DNA from: Thiohalomonas denitrificans
GTDB taxonomy: Bacteria; Pseudomonadota; Gammaproteobacteria; Thiohalomonadales; Thiohalomonadaceae
Direction: 5' to 3'
Assembly (NCBI GenBank): GCA_020725115.1
Contig: DYFR01000012.1
Coordinates: 1-64,000, forward strand
DNA length: 64,000 bases
Shown here: positions 1 to 8,830 of the stretch, piece by piece
Layout of the letters: each line of letters begins with the position of its first letter
How positions within the stretch are numbered: position 1 is the stretch's first letter
Program-made: the position numbers and the translations under genes
The notes under the pieces: model-generated
Seen by the model: the letters and a program-made list of their open reading frames with translations, nothing else
Database searches by the model: none
Told to the model about the DNA's origin: nothing

Positions 1-109
1 CAAGTGACAAGTGACAAGTGACAAGTGACAAGTGACAAGTGACAAGTGACAAGCAGGATTGTTTGTCTTTTCTTGTAACTTGCAACTTGCATCCTGTAAC
101 TTGTAACTT
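1..109. repeat. ACAAGTG-family repeat, cut by window edge
   Basis: Positions 1-52 are about seven tandem copies of the heptamer CAAGTGA. Positions 73-109 carry the inverted partner, TTGTAACTTGCAACTTG and related words, so the element is a long imperfect palindrome whose left arm has expanded in tandem. The same words recur at 8754-8828, 12969-13004 and 42077-42298. It lies just upstream of apaH. No spacer structure is present, so it is not a CRISPR array. Confidence 0.8.
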
Positions 110-156
110 CATTTCTACTAGCCCACAAAACCCTACACAACCCGGTAGACAGAACC

Positions 157-990
157 GTGCCCACCTATGCCATCGGCGACATCCAGGGCTGTTATGACCA
201 GTTGATGCAACTGCTGGAGCAGATCCGTTTCGACCCGTCCGCCGATCGGCTGTGGTTTGCCGGCGATCTGGTGAACCGCGGACCGAAATCGCTGGAGGTG
301 CTGCGCTTTGTGCGTGACCTTGGTGCCGGCGCGGTCACCGTGCTCGGCAATCACGACCTGCATCTGTTGGCGGTGTGGCAGGACAAGCACCACCACTTCA
401 AATCCAACGACACCCTGCTGCCGATCATCCAGGCACCCGACTGCGATGATCTGTGCCACTGGCTGCGCCGCCAGCCGCTGCTGCACCATGACACCGAACT
501 GAATTATGTGATGGTGCATGCCGGTCTGCCGCCGCAATGGGATCTGGCGACGGCGCAGCGCCTGGCGGGAGAGGTCGAGGGGGTATTGCGCGGCAAGGAC
601 TTCATCGCCTTCATGGAAAACATGTACGGCAACAAGCCCAAGCTGTGGGCGGAAGACCTGCGCGGCTGGGACCGCTTGCGCTTCGCAGTGAACTGCTTTA
701 CCCGCCTGCGCTTCTGTACCGCCCAGGGCGAGCTGGATTTTCACCACAAGGGCAAGCCGGGCAGCGAGGAAGGCGACGTCATGCCGTGGTTTTCCGTGCC
801 GCAGCGGCAGAGCCGCAACCAGCGCATCCTGTTCGGCCACTGGTCCACCCTGGGCTTCCACCGCGGCGACAATGTCTGCGCCCTCGACACCGGCTGCCTG
901 TGGGGCGGTGCACTCACCGCCCTGCGCCTGGAGGACGGCGCGGCGTTTCACCTCGACTGCCCCGCCATTTGCGCCCCGGGTGCCGACTGA
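157..990 (+). CDS. apaH: Symmetrical bis(5'-nucleosyl)-tetraphosphatase (diadenosine tetraphosphatase)
   Basis: 277 residues, the normal length for ApaH. It hydrolyses Ap4A to two ADP in the cytosol and so removes this alarmone and RNA-cap precursor. The metallophosphatase signature is visible: [10 protein letters not shown] near residue 7 (D-x-G), GDLVNRGP near 36 (metal-binding GD), GNHDLHLL near 66 (GNHD) and a C-terminal FGHWSTLG block. The start is GTG at 157, giving the family N-terminus ([10 protein letters not shown]); no in-frame ATG fits better. It stands alone downstream of a repeat and 200 bp upstream of a chemoreceptor gene. Identification is firm. Confidence 0.95.
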   Translation: MPTYAIGDIQGCYDQLMQLLEQIRFDPSADRLWFAGDLVNRGPKSLEVLRFVRDLGAGAVTVLGNHDLHLLAVWQDKHHHFKSNDTLLPIIQAPDCDDLCHWLRRQPLLHHDTELNYVMVHAGLPPQWDLATAQRLAGEVEGVLRGKDFIAFMENMYGNKPKLWAEDLRGWDRLRFAVNCFTRLRFCTAQGELDFHHKGKPGSEEGDVMPWFSVPQRQSRNQRILFGHWSTLGFHRGDNVCALDTGCLWGGALTALRLEDGAAFHLDCPAICAPGAD

Positions 991-1050
991 CCTGCATATG
1001 GGGCGGACTTCAGCCCGGCAACACCCGATTCCCACTGCAGCCAGCGTGGC

Positions 1051-1064
1051 TTGATACATGTCAA
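1051..1064. promoter_or_regulatory. FNR/Anr-type binding site
   Basis: TTGATACATGTCAA is an inverted repeat of the form TTGAT-N4-GTCAA, matching the FNR/Anr box in arm sequence and spacing. It is 127 bp before the chemoreceptor start at 1191 and about 60 bp after the apaH stop, so oxygen-responsive control of the chemoreceptor is the likely reading. This is a sequence match only; no transcription start is known. Confidence 0.55.
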
Positions 1065-1190
1065 AGGCATCACGCCACTGCGGACTTACACTCCACAGTG
1101 GGCAGTTGTGTCGCGGCAGTCCTGTTTCCGGCCGGCGTGCACCTCCCTGATGGTGGCAGGACGCTGCCCCCGTACGGAGACCTTGCTGCG

Positions 1191-2708
1191 ATGCTTATTC
1201 GAAACCGTTCCCTTGCCGAAAATATTGTTCTGCTGGCGCTCATCATTGGCGCCCCCTACGCCCTGCTGTGGGGATGGCTGCTCTATACCGGGCGCATCGG
1301 CTTTGATGTCATGCTGTGGGTTGCCATCCTGCTGCTGCTCGATGCCGTAGTGATGGTGTTGTTCGTGCGTGGACTGATGCAGCCGCTGCGCATGGTGAGC
1401 GAGGTGATGCACTGTGTCGCGCAGGGCGACTTCACTGTCGAGGTGAACAACCCCTATCAAGGCCAGATTGGTCACATGCTGGACGACGTGGCAACCTCGG
1501 TACGCGCTAATCGCGTCATGATGGAGAGCATACTCGGCAACACCGTAAACATCGCCTCCGCCAGCTTTGAAACCGTCAGTTCATCCTCCAAGGTAGTATT
1601 CAATGTCGAGGCCGAGGAAAATCACGTACACAGCATCTCCGAGGCCAGTCTCCACATTACTGCAACCACGGCAGGAACGGCTGAAAATGCGCAGCGTGCC
1701 AGTGCTGCGGTGTCGGCGCTCAACAGTACCGTGAGCGAAGGCAACATCACCGCCCAGCAAACACTCGACAGCATGGGCCAACTAGCCGAGACCGTAGGCG
1801 AGGCGGCAGGCAAGGTGCAGGCACTGGGTGCCTCGTCACAGCGCATCGGTGAAATCACCGATGTGATCAATAACATCGCCAGCCAGACCAACCTGCTCGC
1901 CCTCAACGCCGCCATCGAGGCAGCCCGCGCCGGTGAACACGGCCGCGGTTTTGCCGTGGTGGCGGATGAGGTTCGCAACCTGGCAGAACGTACCAGCAAG
2001 GCGACCAGCGAGATCGCCGGCATGATCAATACCATTCAGAACGAGATCGCCGCCGTCACCACCACCATGCAAACCGGTGTCGACCGTGCCGACAGCAGCC
2101 GCCAGGCCGCGCTGCGCACCGGCGCAGCCTTTGATACGGTAAAGGGAGGTATCGAAACTGTCACCTCACTCATCGGCCAGATCACCAGCGCCGCCGGGGA
2201 GCAGAAAATCGCCACGGAGGAGATCACCGCCAGCATCCAGATGATCTCGGAACTGGCCAGCAACAATACACGTCAGGCTTATAGCGCCGTCGACACCATT
2301 GAGCAGATGAATAGCGTAATTGGCGATCAGCTGCGTACGCTGGACAAGTTCCAGATCCCGCACAAGGCGCTGCTGGTGGCCAAGTCCGATCACATGCTGT
2401 GGAAAAAGCGCCTCACCGAAATGCTGCTGGGTCGCTCCCAGATACGCTCCAGCGAAGTAAGCGACCACCACTCCTGCCGTTTCGGCAAGTGGTACTACAG
2501 CGATGGCAAACAGATGTATGGCAATGTCGCGGCCTTCCGCGACATCGAAGAATCCCACAGCAGGATCCACGCCATTGCACGCCGGGTCGTCGAATTGCAC
2601 GAAGCCGGGAGCAAGACCGAGGCACAACACCTGGTGGATCAGCTCACCGAACCGACCGCACAGGTGCTGGCGCACCTGGACGAACTGCACCGCATGGCGG
2701 TGAAGTAA
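1191..2708 (+). CDS. Methyl-accepting chemotaxis protein with C-terminal CZB zinc-binding domain
   Basis: 505 residues. Two membrane segments (about 10-31 and 37-58) are separated by only a few residues, so there is almost no periplasmic sensor. A HAMP-like linker follows, then the cytoplasmic signalling hairpin with the conserved tip around residues 220-270 ([34 protein letters not shown]). The C-terminus (about 395-500) is a chemoreceptor zinc-binding (CZB) domain with His401, the SCRFGKWY block containing Cys429, and His456/His460. CZB domains in other receptors bind zinc and react to oxidants, so input is probably cytosolic. The open frame extends back to 537, but that part is a shadow of apaH; ATG 1191 gives a sensible membrane N-terminus. 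An FNR-like box lies upstream. The last codons are duplicated at 2909-2926. Confidence 0.9.
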   Translation: MLIRNRSLAENIVLLALIIGAPYALLWGWLLYTGRIGFDVMLWVAILLLLDAVVMVLFVRGLMQPLRMVSEVMHCVAQGDFTVEVNNPYQGQIGHMLDDVATSVRANRVMMESILGNTVNIASASFETVSSSSKVVFNVEAEENHVHSISEASLHITATTAGTAENAQRASAAVSALNSTVSEGNITAQQTLDSMGQLAETVGEAAGKVQALGASSQRIGEITDVINNIASQTNLLALNAAIEAARAGEHGRGFAVVADEVRNLAERTSKATSEIAGMINTIQNEIAAVTTTMQTGVDRADSSRQAALRTGAAFDTVKGGIETVTSLIGQITSAAGEQKIATEEITASIQMISELASNNTRQAYSAVDTIEQMNSVIGDQLRTLDKFQIPHKALLVAKSDHMLWKKRLTEMLLGRSQIRSSEVSDHHSCRFGKWYYSDGKQMYGNVAAFRDIEESHSRIHAIARRVVELHEAGSKTEAQHLVDQLTEPTAQVLAHLDELHRMAVK

Positions 2709-2734
2709 GACGCAAAGGCGTTACGGAGAAATCC

Positions 2735-2805
2735 AACGCAGAGGCGCGGAGGCGCAGAGAACACCAAGGTCAAATTGTTTTCTCGCGTTCTCTGCGCCTC
2801 CTCGT
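2735..2805. repeat. CGCAGAGGCGC-family palindromic repeat, copy 1
   Basis: Arms AACGCAGAGGCGC and CTCTGCGCCTCCTCGT enclose a short A/T-richer centre. It lies at a convergent gene junction, where such a hairpin could terminate both transcripts. Related copies are at 2959-3030, 11018-11168, 21686-21766, 32268-32395 and 46039-46201. Confidence 0.8.
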
Positions 2806-2840
2806 CAATTGGGTTTTAGGCTTTTATTCCTTCAGTCGCA

Positions 2841-2905
2841 GGGCGGATAAGCGACAGCACATCCGCCACACCGCTACGGTGGATGCGCTGCGCTTATCCT
2901 CCCTA
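2841..2905. repeat. GGATGCGCTGCGC-family palindromic repeat
   Basis: The left arm (GCGGATAAGCGACAGCAC, then ATCCGCC) pairs with the right arm (GGTGGATGCGCTGCGCTTATCC). A degenerate copy is at 47243-47300. It sits between the two units of the local tandem duplication and encodes nothing. Confidence 0.65.
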
Positions 2906-2958
2906 CAACTGCACCGCATGGCGGTGGGGCAAGACACAAGGACGTTACGGAGAAATCC

Positions 2959-3030
2959 AACGCAGAGGCGCGGAGGCGCAGAGAACACCAAGGTCAAATT
3001 GTTTTCTCTGCGTCTCTGCGTCTCTGCGTC
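2959..3030. repeat. CGCAGAGGCGC-family palindromic repeat, copy 2
   Basis: This is the duplicated partner of the copy at 2735-2805. The left halves are identical, while the right arm has gained extra CTCTGCGT words (TCTCTGCGTCTCTGCGTC), so it has drifted or expanded since duplication. Confidence 0.8.
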
Positions 3031-3034
3031 AATT

Positions 3035-3098
3035 GGGTTTTAGGGTTTTAGGGTTTTAGGGTTTTAGGGTTTTAGGATTTTAGGATTTTAGGCTTTTA
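3035..3098. repeat. GGGTTTTA octamer tandem array
   Basis: Five copies of GGGTTTTA, then two of GGATTTTA and one of GGCTTTTA, running directly into the stop codon (TTA on this strand, 3096-3098) of the leftward GGDEF-EAL gene. The first duplication unit has only one or two copies (2811-2821), so the array expanded after duplication. Copy number could vary between strains through polymerase slippage, with little effect on protein unless the stop is shifted. Confidence 0.8.
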
Positions 3099-6000
3099 TT
3101 CCTTCAGCTTCAGCAGCCGTTCGAACTCGGCCAGCGGCAGCGGCCGACCAAGGAGATAGCCCTGGTATTCATCGCAGCGCTGCTCACGCAGGAACTCCAG
3201 CTGTGCTGCCGTCTCTACGCCCTCTGCGATCACCTCCAGCCCGAGGCTGCGGGCCATGGCGATGATGGTGGTGACGATAGCGGCATCATTGCGATCATCC
3301 GGCACACCCTGCACGAAGGAACGATCAATCTTGAGCCGATCCACCGGCAGGCGCTTGAGGTAACTCAGTGATGAATAGCCGGTACCGAAATCATCGATGG
3401 CCAGGCTGATGCCGAGTGCCTTGAGCCGCTGCAGGGTATGGATACCCGCCTCGGCATGGCTCAACACAAAGCCTTCGGTTATCTCCAGTTCCAGCCAGTG
3501 CGGATCGAGCCCGGTCTCGGCCAGTACCTCGCGCACTGTTTCGACGATGTCGCCATGCACAATCTGCTGTCCCGACAGATTGACCGCGACGCGCAACGGT
3601 ATCCCGCGCTCCTGCCACAGCTGCGCCTGATGGCAGGCGCTGCGCAACACCCAGCGGCCCAGCGCCTGGATCAGGCCGGTCTCCTCCGCCAGCGGAATGA
3701 AACGATCGGGCGGTATCAGCCCCAGCTGCGGGTGCTGCCAGCGCACCAGGGCCTCGGCACCGACACAGTCAATCTTCTGCAACACCGACTGCGGCTGGTA
3801 GTGCAACAGCAACTCGTCGCGCTCCAGCGCCAGACGCAGTCCGCGTTCCAGTTCGAAGCGTTCCAGACTGAGGCGGGTCAGCTCCGGAGTGTAGAACTGA
3901 TAGTTGTTGCGTCCCAGTTCCTTGGCCTGGTACATGGCGGTATCGGCATTCTTGATCAACGCTTCGGCATCACTGCCGTCGCCGGGAAATACGCTGATGC
4001 CGATACTGGCGCCGATGTAGATGTCGTGCTGCTCCACCCGCACCGGTTCGCTCAGCACCTCCAGCACCTTGCGTGCCACCACACCGGCATGCTGCGGATC
4101 GTTCAGCTCTTCCAGTATCAGCAGAAACTCGTCGCCGCCGAGGCGTGCCACGGTGTCCTGATCGCGCACCACGGTATTGAGGCGATGGGCCACCACCTGC
4201 AACAGGCGGTCTCCCACCGGGTGACCGAGGCTGTCGTTGACGTTCTTGAAGCGGTCCAGATCGAGGAACAGCACACCTAGCCGGCTGCCGCCGCGACGCA
4301 TGCGCTCCAGCGCATTCTGCAACCGATCCTGCAACAGCACGCGGTTGGGCAGATTGGTGAGCAGATCGTAGTGCGCGAGATGATGGATGCGCTCCTCCGA
4401 TGCCTTCTTTTCCGAGATATCGGTAAACACACCGATGTATCGAATCGGCTCACCCTGCGCGTTCTTTACCGCACTCAGGTTCTGCCAGGCCGGGAACACT
4501 TCACCATCACGACGGCGGTACCACACCTCGCCCTGCCAGCTGCCGTCAGTATCCACCCGTTCCCACAACAGGTCGCAGGCCTGTGCATCAAACTGCTCGG
4601 CAGTAAGAAAATCGCGCAACAGGTGTCCGGCAGTAGCGCTGGCGTCATAACCGGTAACGGTACTGAAGGCCTGGTTGACGTCGATGATGCGGTGATCGGC
4701 GCCCATGATCATGATGCCTTCCTGACTGCCTTCGAACACGCTGGCAGCCAGGCGCAGCTGCTCCTCGGTCTGGCGCACGCGCGTGAGATCCTTCACGCCC
4801 ACCAGCATGCCGATGGGCTGTTCCTGCTCATCACGGATGATACGGATCGATACCTCGATAGGGCGCCCGACAGGATTGCCCGGGTCATCGACATCCATGG
4901 TGACGTAGGAATCCTCGCGCAATCGCCGCGCCCGGCACACCGGACACTCATCCCTTTCGCCGTGCGGGTGCAGCAGCAGGGCGATGTCGTGGCCGATCAC
5001 CTGCTCCTGCGCCAGGCCAAACATGCGATAAAACGCGCGGTTGGCGCGCAACACCCGATCCTCCAGGTCGAGCAGATAGACCGCATCCTCGAAAAAGTCC
5101 ATCGCATACGACCATTCCTGCGCCGAGTACTGCAGCGCCAGTTCGGCACGGTGCCGCTCGGTGACATCACGCCCCAGCACCACCAGGCCCTTGCGGCTGC
5201 CGTTGGCACCGAACACCGGCACCTTGATCACGTCATAGATGTGGATCTCGCCGTGAACCGACGGGATCGCCTCTTCGCCACGCGTCACGCCGCCGGCGCG
5301 CCAGGCCTGCTCATCGGAGGCCTCACAGGCGAGAAATGCCTCGCGATACAGCGCCGCGGTGAATTCCGCCAGCTCGGAATCGGTCTTGCCGCGATAATCG
5401 ACACCGACCAGATTGAATAACTCCAGATCGGCCTGGTTCGCCTCCTGCCAGCGACCCTGCCCGTCCTTGAAGCAGATGATGTCCGGTGTGGCGTTGATCA
5501 GTGTGCGCAGCCGCTGCTCGCTCTCGGCCAGGGCATGGGAGGCGTTCACCACCTCGCTGCCCAGCGGGCGGATCAATCGTGCCGTAATCATCACACCGGA
5601 AAACACCAGCAGCAGGATGGCCAGCGCCGGCAACAGCAACTGCTGCTGTACCGGCAGGTGCAGCACCTGCTCTCCCACCGCGACGATCAATCCCCAACCT
5701 TCGGCGCCGGCGACAGGTTCGTAAAACAGGATCTGCCTTGCCTGAGCCGTCGGCAGGATACCCGTCCCGCCCGCTGCCGCCAGCTGCAATGCCTGCGACA
5801 GCTCGCCTTCGGGTGAGTGCTGCTGCAAGTGACCGGACTGTGCCTCCAGGGTGAGCAGCCGTTGCTGCGACAAGCTGCCCAGATATTGCCGCACTGCCAC
5901 GCCGAAGGCTGCCCTGTCAGCCAGCAGCCGCAACAACCCGTCGAGCTGGAACACCACAATGTCCGTACCAACCCGCGCTCCCTGGCGGTTAAGGATCGGG

Positions 6001-6500
6001 GCGGCAATGAGCAGATAGGAGTGCTCGTCTATCACGACCGGGCCATGGATGGCGGGTTGGGTGGCCATAGCCGGTACTACCGGCCAGCTCACTTGCGGCG
6101 GCACCAGTCCCAGGGTCACCGCCGGCCGGCCGGCGGCATCCAGCCGCAACAGTCCGGCCACATCGGCCGACTGGCCGAGTGCATCCTGCAGGCGCGGCGC
6201 GCTGAAGGCGACCAGTTCCTCACGCGACATCTCACCACGGTTGTACTGTTCCAGCCGATCGCGGATCACGCTGCGGCTGGTGAGCTGCATCGCCACATCG
6301 GCCAGCTTGGCGAAATACTGGCTGATGGACTGGGTCTGGCCATGCACCTGCGACTGCAGCGCCTCTTCGCCATGACTGCGCGCCTGCAGATAAAGCGGCA
6401 CCCCAGTCACCAGCCCCACCACCAGTCCGGTGAACAGGATGCCCAGCATGGCGAAGGCGAGGATGCTGCGTTGCAGCTGCGCCGTTTTGTGTGTCGTCAC
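3096..6500 (-). CDS. Membrane sensor diguanylate cyclase/phosphodiesterase (PAS-PAS-PAS-GGDEF-EAL)
   Basis: 1134 residues. An N-terminal membrane helix (about 10-35), a large periplasmic sensor region to about 285 and a second helix (about 285-310) anchor it in the inner membrane. Three PAS domains follow (roughly 330-440, 455-575 and 580-700); the second contains a CPVC pair that could bind metal or sense redox. The GGDEF domain (about 710-870) keeps RLGGDEFLLI. The EAL domain (about 885-1130) keeps EALVRW, LAIDDFGTGYSSL and KIDRSFV, so both c-di-GMP synthesis and breakdown look possible. I chose GTG at 6500: it overlaps the folA stop as GTGA, implying translational coupling. The frame stays open upstream into folA but gives no better N-terminus. 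Confidence 0.9.
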   Translation of the reverse strand: MTTHKTAQLQRSILAFAMLGILFTGLVVGLVTGVPLYLQARSHGEEALQSQVHGQTQSISQYFAKLADVAMQLTSRSVIRDRLEQYNRGEMSREELVAFSAPRLQDALGQSADVAGLLRLDAAGRPAVTLGLVPPQVSWPVVPAMATQPAIHGPVVIDEHSYLLIAAPILNRQGARVGTDIVVFQLDGLLRLLADRAAFGVAVRQYLGSLSQQRLLTLEAQSGHLQQHSPEGELSQALQLAAAGGTGILPTAQARQILFYEPVAGAEGWGLIVAVGEQVLHLPVQQQLLLPALAILLLVFSGVMITARLIRPLGSEVVNASHALAESEQRLRTLINATPDIICFKDGQGRWQEANQADLELFNLVGVDYRGKTDSELAEFTAALYREAFLACEASDEQAWRAGGVTRGEEAIPSVHGEIHIYDVIKVPVFGANGSRKGLVVLGRDVTERHRAELALQYSAQEWSYAMDFFEDAVYLLDLEDRVLRANRAFYRMFGLAQEQVIGHDIALLLHPHGERDECPVCRARRLREDSYVTMDVDDPGNPVGRPIEVSIRIIRDEQEQPIGMLVGVKDLTRVRQTEEQLRLAASVFEGSQEGIMIMGADHRIIDVNQAFSTVTGYDASATAGHLLRDFLTAEQFDAQACDLLWERVDTDGSWQGEVWYRRRDGEVFPAWQNLSAVKNAQGEPIRYIGVFTDISEKKASEERIHHLAHYDLLTNLPNRVLLQDRLQNALERMRRGGSRLGVLFLDLDRFKNVNDSLGHPVGDRLLQVVAHRLNTVVRDQDTVARLGGDEFLLILEELNDPQHAGVVARKVLEVLSEPVRVEQHDIYIGASIGISVFPGDGSDAEALIKNADTAMYQAKELGRNNYQFYTPELTRLSLERFELERGLRLALERDELLLHYQPQSVLQKIDCVGAEALVRWQHPQLGLIPPDRFIPLAEETGLIQALGRWVLRSACHQAQLWQERGIPLRVAVNLSGQQIVHGDIVETVREVLAETGLDPHWLELEITEGFVLSHAEAGIHTLQRLKALGISLAIDDFGTGYSSLSYLKRLPVDRLKIDRSFVQGVPDDRNDAAIVTTIIAMARSLGLEVIAEGVETAAQLEFLREQRCDEYQGYLLGRPLPLAEFERLLKLKE

Positions 6501-7117
6501 GAAGCCGGCTCCTGCCGCTCCAGAATCAGAAAACTGAAGGCATGGGGGTTGCTGTCGTCCGCCGGGTGATCGCCGCGCTCTGTCTCGCGCCACTCGCTCC
6601 AGTCGAACTCGGGAAACCAGGCATCACCGGCCACCTGCGCATGCACCAGGGTGAGATAGATCCGGTGGCTGCGCGGCAGCAACTGGCGATAAAAGGATTC
6701 GCCGCCGATGATCATGATCTCCGGCACATCGCCGGCGACGCGCAGTGCCGCATCGATGGAGTGCACCACCGTGGCGCCCGACGCCGTATAGGCCGTGTCC
6801 GCAGTCACCACAATATTGTGCCGGTCCGGCAGCGGGCGACCGAGGGACTCGAAGGTCTTGCGCCCCATCACTACCGGCTTGCCCAGGGTGTGGCGGCGAA
6901 ACCATTTCATATCGCCGGGCAGATGCCAGGGCAGGCGGTTTTCGATGCCGATGACACGATTCTCGGCCATGGCGACGATGATCGAAATTAACGGTTTCGG
7001 GTTGTTCGGCGCATCCCTGCGCCTCTCCCCTTCGAGGCTGAAGCGCCCCGTCGCTCCCGACGACGTGGTTCGAGTTTCGGATTTCGAAACATCACCTTCG
7101 CCATGCACCGCACTCAT
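6497..7117 (-). CDS. folA: Dihydrofolate reductase, start uncertain
   Basis: Reduces dihydrofolate to tetrahydrofolate with NADPH, restoring the cofactor consumed by ThyA encoded just upstream. The family core is clear: PWHLPGDMKWFRRHT (substrate site), MGRKTFESLGRPLP (NADPH site) and IIGGESFY. The family N-terminus (ISIIVAMAENRVIG) begins at 6988, where the codon is ATT preceded by TTA. The nearest ordinary starts upstream are ATG 7117 and GTG 7126, adding about 43 residues (SAVHGEGDVSKSETRTT...) encoded partly by an inverted repeat (7068-7154). An ATG at 6967 would cut off the first strand. Either ATT is used or the enzyme has an unusual tail. The 3' end overlaps the GGDEF-EAL start by GTGA. 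Confidence 0.85.
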   Translation of the reverse strand: MSAVHGEGDVSKSETRTTSSGATGRFSLEGERRRDAPNNPKPLISIIVAMAENRVIGIENRLPWHLPGDMKWFRRHTLGKPVVMGRKTFESLGRPLPDRHNIVVTADTAYTASGATVVHSIDAALRVAGDVPEIMIIGGESFYRQLLPRSHRIYLTLVHAQVAGDAWFPEFDWSEWRETERGDHPADDSNPHAFSFLILERQEPAS

Positions 7118-7154
7118 CGTTGGCACTGTCGCCTCCTGTTCGAAACTCGAAACT
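7068..7154. repeat. TTCGAAACTCGAA inverted repeat between thyA and folA
   Basis: The left arm (GTTCGAGTTTCGGATTTCG, 7068-7086) and the right arm (GTTCGAAACTCGAAAC, 7138-7153) are mutually inverted. The element begins right after the thyA stop and lies inside the upstream extension of folA, so it may have displaced the original folA leader. Confidence 0.6.
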
Positions 7155-7159
7155 GTGTT

Positions 7160-7954
7160 TTACACTGCGACCGGCGCCTTGATGTGCGGATGATGCTCAT
7201 AACCTGTCAATTCGAAATCCTCGAAACGGAAATCGAACAACGATGTTACTGCCGGATTGAGCTTCATCTGCGGCAACGGATGGGGTTCGCGCGACAGCTG
7301 CAGCCGTGCCTGCTCCAGGTGATTGAGATAGAGATGGGCATCGCCCAGGGTATGTACGAAATCGCCCGGTTTGAGGCCGGTAACCTGCGCCATCATCAGG
7401 GTGAGCAGCGCATAGGAGGCAATGTTGAACGGTACACCGAGGAAGATGTCGGCGCTGCGCTGGTACAACTGGCAGGACAGCCTGCCGTCGGCAACATAGA
7501 ACTGGAAAAAGGCATGGCACGGCGGCAACGCCATCCTGTCGATCTCCGCCACATTCCAGGCGGAGACAATGAGTCGACGCGAATCCGGCGTCGTCCTGAT
7601 CTGCTCGATCACCTGGCTGATCTGATCGATGTGGCCGCCGCCCGGCGTCGGCCACGAACGCCACTGGTAGCCGTACACCGGCCCCAGTTCACCATTGGCA
7701 TCGGCCCACTCGTCCCAGATGGAAACGCCGTTATCCTTGAGATACTGGATGTTGGTGTCACCGCGCAGAAACCACAGCAGTTCGTGGATGATCGAACGCA
7801 GGTGCAGCTTCTTGGTGGTGACCACCGGAAAGCCCTCGGCCAGGTTGAAGCGCATCTGATGACCGAACACGCTCACCGTGCCGGTACCGGTGCGATCTTC
7901 CTTGCGTGTGCCGTGCTCCAGCACATGCCGCATCAGTTCCAGATACTGCTTCAT
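7160..7954 (-). CDS. thyA: Thymidylate synthase
   Basis: 264 residues, the length of E. coli ThyA. It methylates dUMP to dTMP using methylenetetrahydrofolate and releases dihydrofolate for FolA. Family landmarks are present: [18 protein letters not shown] near the N-terminus, [12 protein letters not shown] with the catalytic cysteine, [18 protein letters not shown], and [12 protein letters not shown]. The ATG at 7954 has a GGGGGAGAG ribosome site and overlaps the lgt stop as ATGA. It forms a leftward lgt-thyA-folA operon, a common arrangement in gammaproteobacteria. Confidence 0.97.
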   Translation of the reverse strand: MKQYLELMRHVLEHGTRKEDRTGTGTVSVFGHQMRFNLAEGFPVVTTKKLHLRSIIHELLWFLRGDTNIQYLKDNGVSIWDEWADANGELGPVYGYQWRSWPTPGGGHIDQISQVIEQIRTTPDSRRLIVSAWNVAEIDRMALPPCHAFFQFYVADGRLSCQLYQRSADIFLGVPFNIASYALLTLMMAQVTGLKPGDFVHTLGDAHLYLNHLEQARLQLSREPHPLPQMKLNPAVTSLFDFRFEDFELTGYEHHPHIKAPVAV

Positions 7955-8736
7955 GCTCTCCCCCTTTTTACCGCCAGAACCATCAACACGATGCCCGCCA
8001 GCAACAGCGGCAGCGACAATATCTGCCCCATGGTCAGCCAGCCGAAGGCCAGATAGCCGAGATGGGCGTCCGGCTCGCGCACGAACTCCACCAGGAAGCG
8101 GAACGTCGCGTAGCAGATGGCAAACAGGCCGGACACCGCCATCACCGGCCGCGGCCGGCTGGAATAGAGCCAGAGGATGGTGAACAGCAACACTCCCTCC
8201 AGCAGGAACTCGTACAGCTGATTCGGATGGCGCGGCAGCGGCCCGGCGCCGGGGAACACCATCGCCCAGGGCACATCGCTCACCTTGCCCCACAGTTCGC
8301 CGTTGATGAAATTGCCGATACGCCCGGCACCGAGGCCGATGGTCACCAGTGGCGCAACGAAATCCACCAGCGCGAAATAGCGGCACTCCAGCTTGCGCGC
8401 GAACAGCCACAGCGCGGCCAGCACGCCGAGCAGTCCACCATGGAACGACATGCCGCCCTGCCACACCTTGAGCAGCAGCAGCGGGTCGGCCAGAAAGGCG
8501 GAGAAATTGTAGAACAGCACATAGCCGATGCGCCCGCCGAGCACCACGCCGAGAGCGACATAGAACACCATATCGTCCACCTGCGCCGGCGTCATCAAGG
8601 CACCGGGGCGCCGTGCCCGCAGCCGCCCCAGCCACCAGCCGCCGGCGAAGCCGACCAGATACATCAGGCCGTACCAGTGCACCTTGAGCGGGCCGAGACT
8701 GATGGCGACGGGGTCGATATCGGGATAGGTCAGCAT
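7951..8736 (-). CDS. lgt: Prolipoprotein diacylglyceryl transferase
   Basis: 261 residues, multi-pass inner-membrane enzyme that transfers diacylglycerol from phosphatidylglycerol to the lipobox cysteine of prolipoproteins. The Lgt signature [13 protein letters not shown], the HGGLLG segment and seven hydrophobic helices are visible. I chose ATG 8736 ([15 protein letters not shown]), the family N-terminus; the 12 extra upstream residues derive from an adjacent repeat. Overlaps thyA by ATGA. Likely clients in this window include MltC (LAAC lipobox). Confidence 0.96.
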   Translation of the reverse strand: MLTYPDIDPVAISLGPLKVHWYGLMYLVGFAGGWWLGRLRARRPGALMTPAQVDDMVFYVALGVVLGGRIGYVLFYNFSAFLADPLLLLKVWQGGMSFHGGLLGVLAALWLFARKLECRYFALVDFVAPLVTIGLGAGRIGNFINGELWGKVSDVPWAMVFPGAGPLPRHPNQLYEFLLEGVLLFTILWLYSSRPRPVMAVSGLFAICYATFRFLVEFVREPDAHLGYLAFGWLTMGQILSLPLLLAGIVLMVLAVKRGRA

Positions 8737-8753
8737 CGGTGCAGTATCCTTGA

Positions 8754-8828
8754 CGGCAGATACAAGAGACAAGATGCAAGAGTAAAGAAGACCTTCACTT
8801 GTATCTTTCCTCTTGCATCTTGCATCTG
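8754..8828. repeat. ACAAGTG-family inverted repeat
   Basis: The left arm GCAGATACAAGAGACAAG (8756-8773) pairs with the right arm CTTGCATCTTGCATCTGC (8811-8828), around a centre containing TTCACTTGTATC. It lies between lgt and rlmI, which point the same way. Confidence 0.75.
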
Positions 8829-8830
8829 CT

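Larger units (their letters stand above)
2685..3106. repeat. Tandem duplication joining two gene ends
   Basis: The stretch starting at 2685 (CTGCACCGCATGGCGGTG, the last codons of the chemoreceptor) reappears at 2909, an offset of 224 bp. The two copies stay near-identical through a CGCAGAGGCGC repeat to GGGTTTTAGG. The first unit also contains, at 2819-2835, a copy of the 3' end of the leftward GGDEF-EAL gene (GGCTTTTATTCCTTCAG), whose working copy is at 3091-3107. The simplest reading is an old tandem duplication of the whole convergent intergenic region including both gene termini. This accounts for the 387-bp gene-free gap between 2709 and 3095. Confidence 0.75.

Noticed and set aside
1-52. 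CRISPR array
   Set aside because: Seven-base head-to-tail repeats without spacers or cas genes.
133-1059. Long frame on the opposite strand of apaH
   Set aside because: Valine/glutamine/histidine-rich translation typical of a GC-rich shadow, with no family pattern, overlapping a firmly identified gene.
537-1190. Upstream extension of the chemoreceptor frame
   Set aside because: The frame is open but it lies over apaH in another phase and gives an arginine/glycine-rich sequence typical of an antisense or shifted reading. The membrane N-terminus begins at 1191.
3035-3098. Telomere-like GGGTTTTA repeats as a chromosome end
   Set aside because: The repeat is internal, short and flanked by genes. 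It is a slippage array within a duplicated intergenic region.
7160-8779. Single 539-codon frame spanning lgt and thyA
   Set aside because: The first half is a frame-shifted reading of lgt; thyA has its own ATG and ribosome site, and lgt is intact in another frame.
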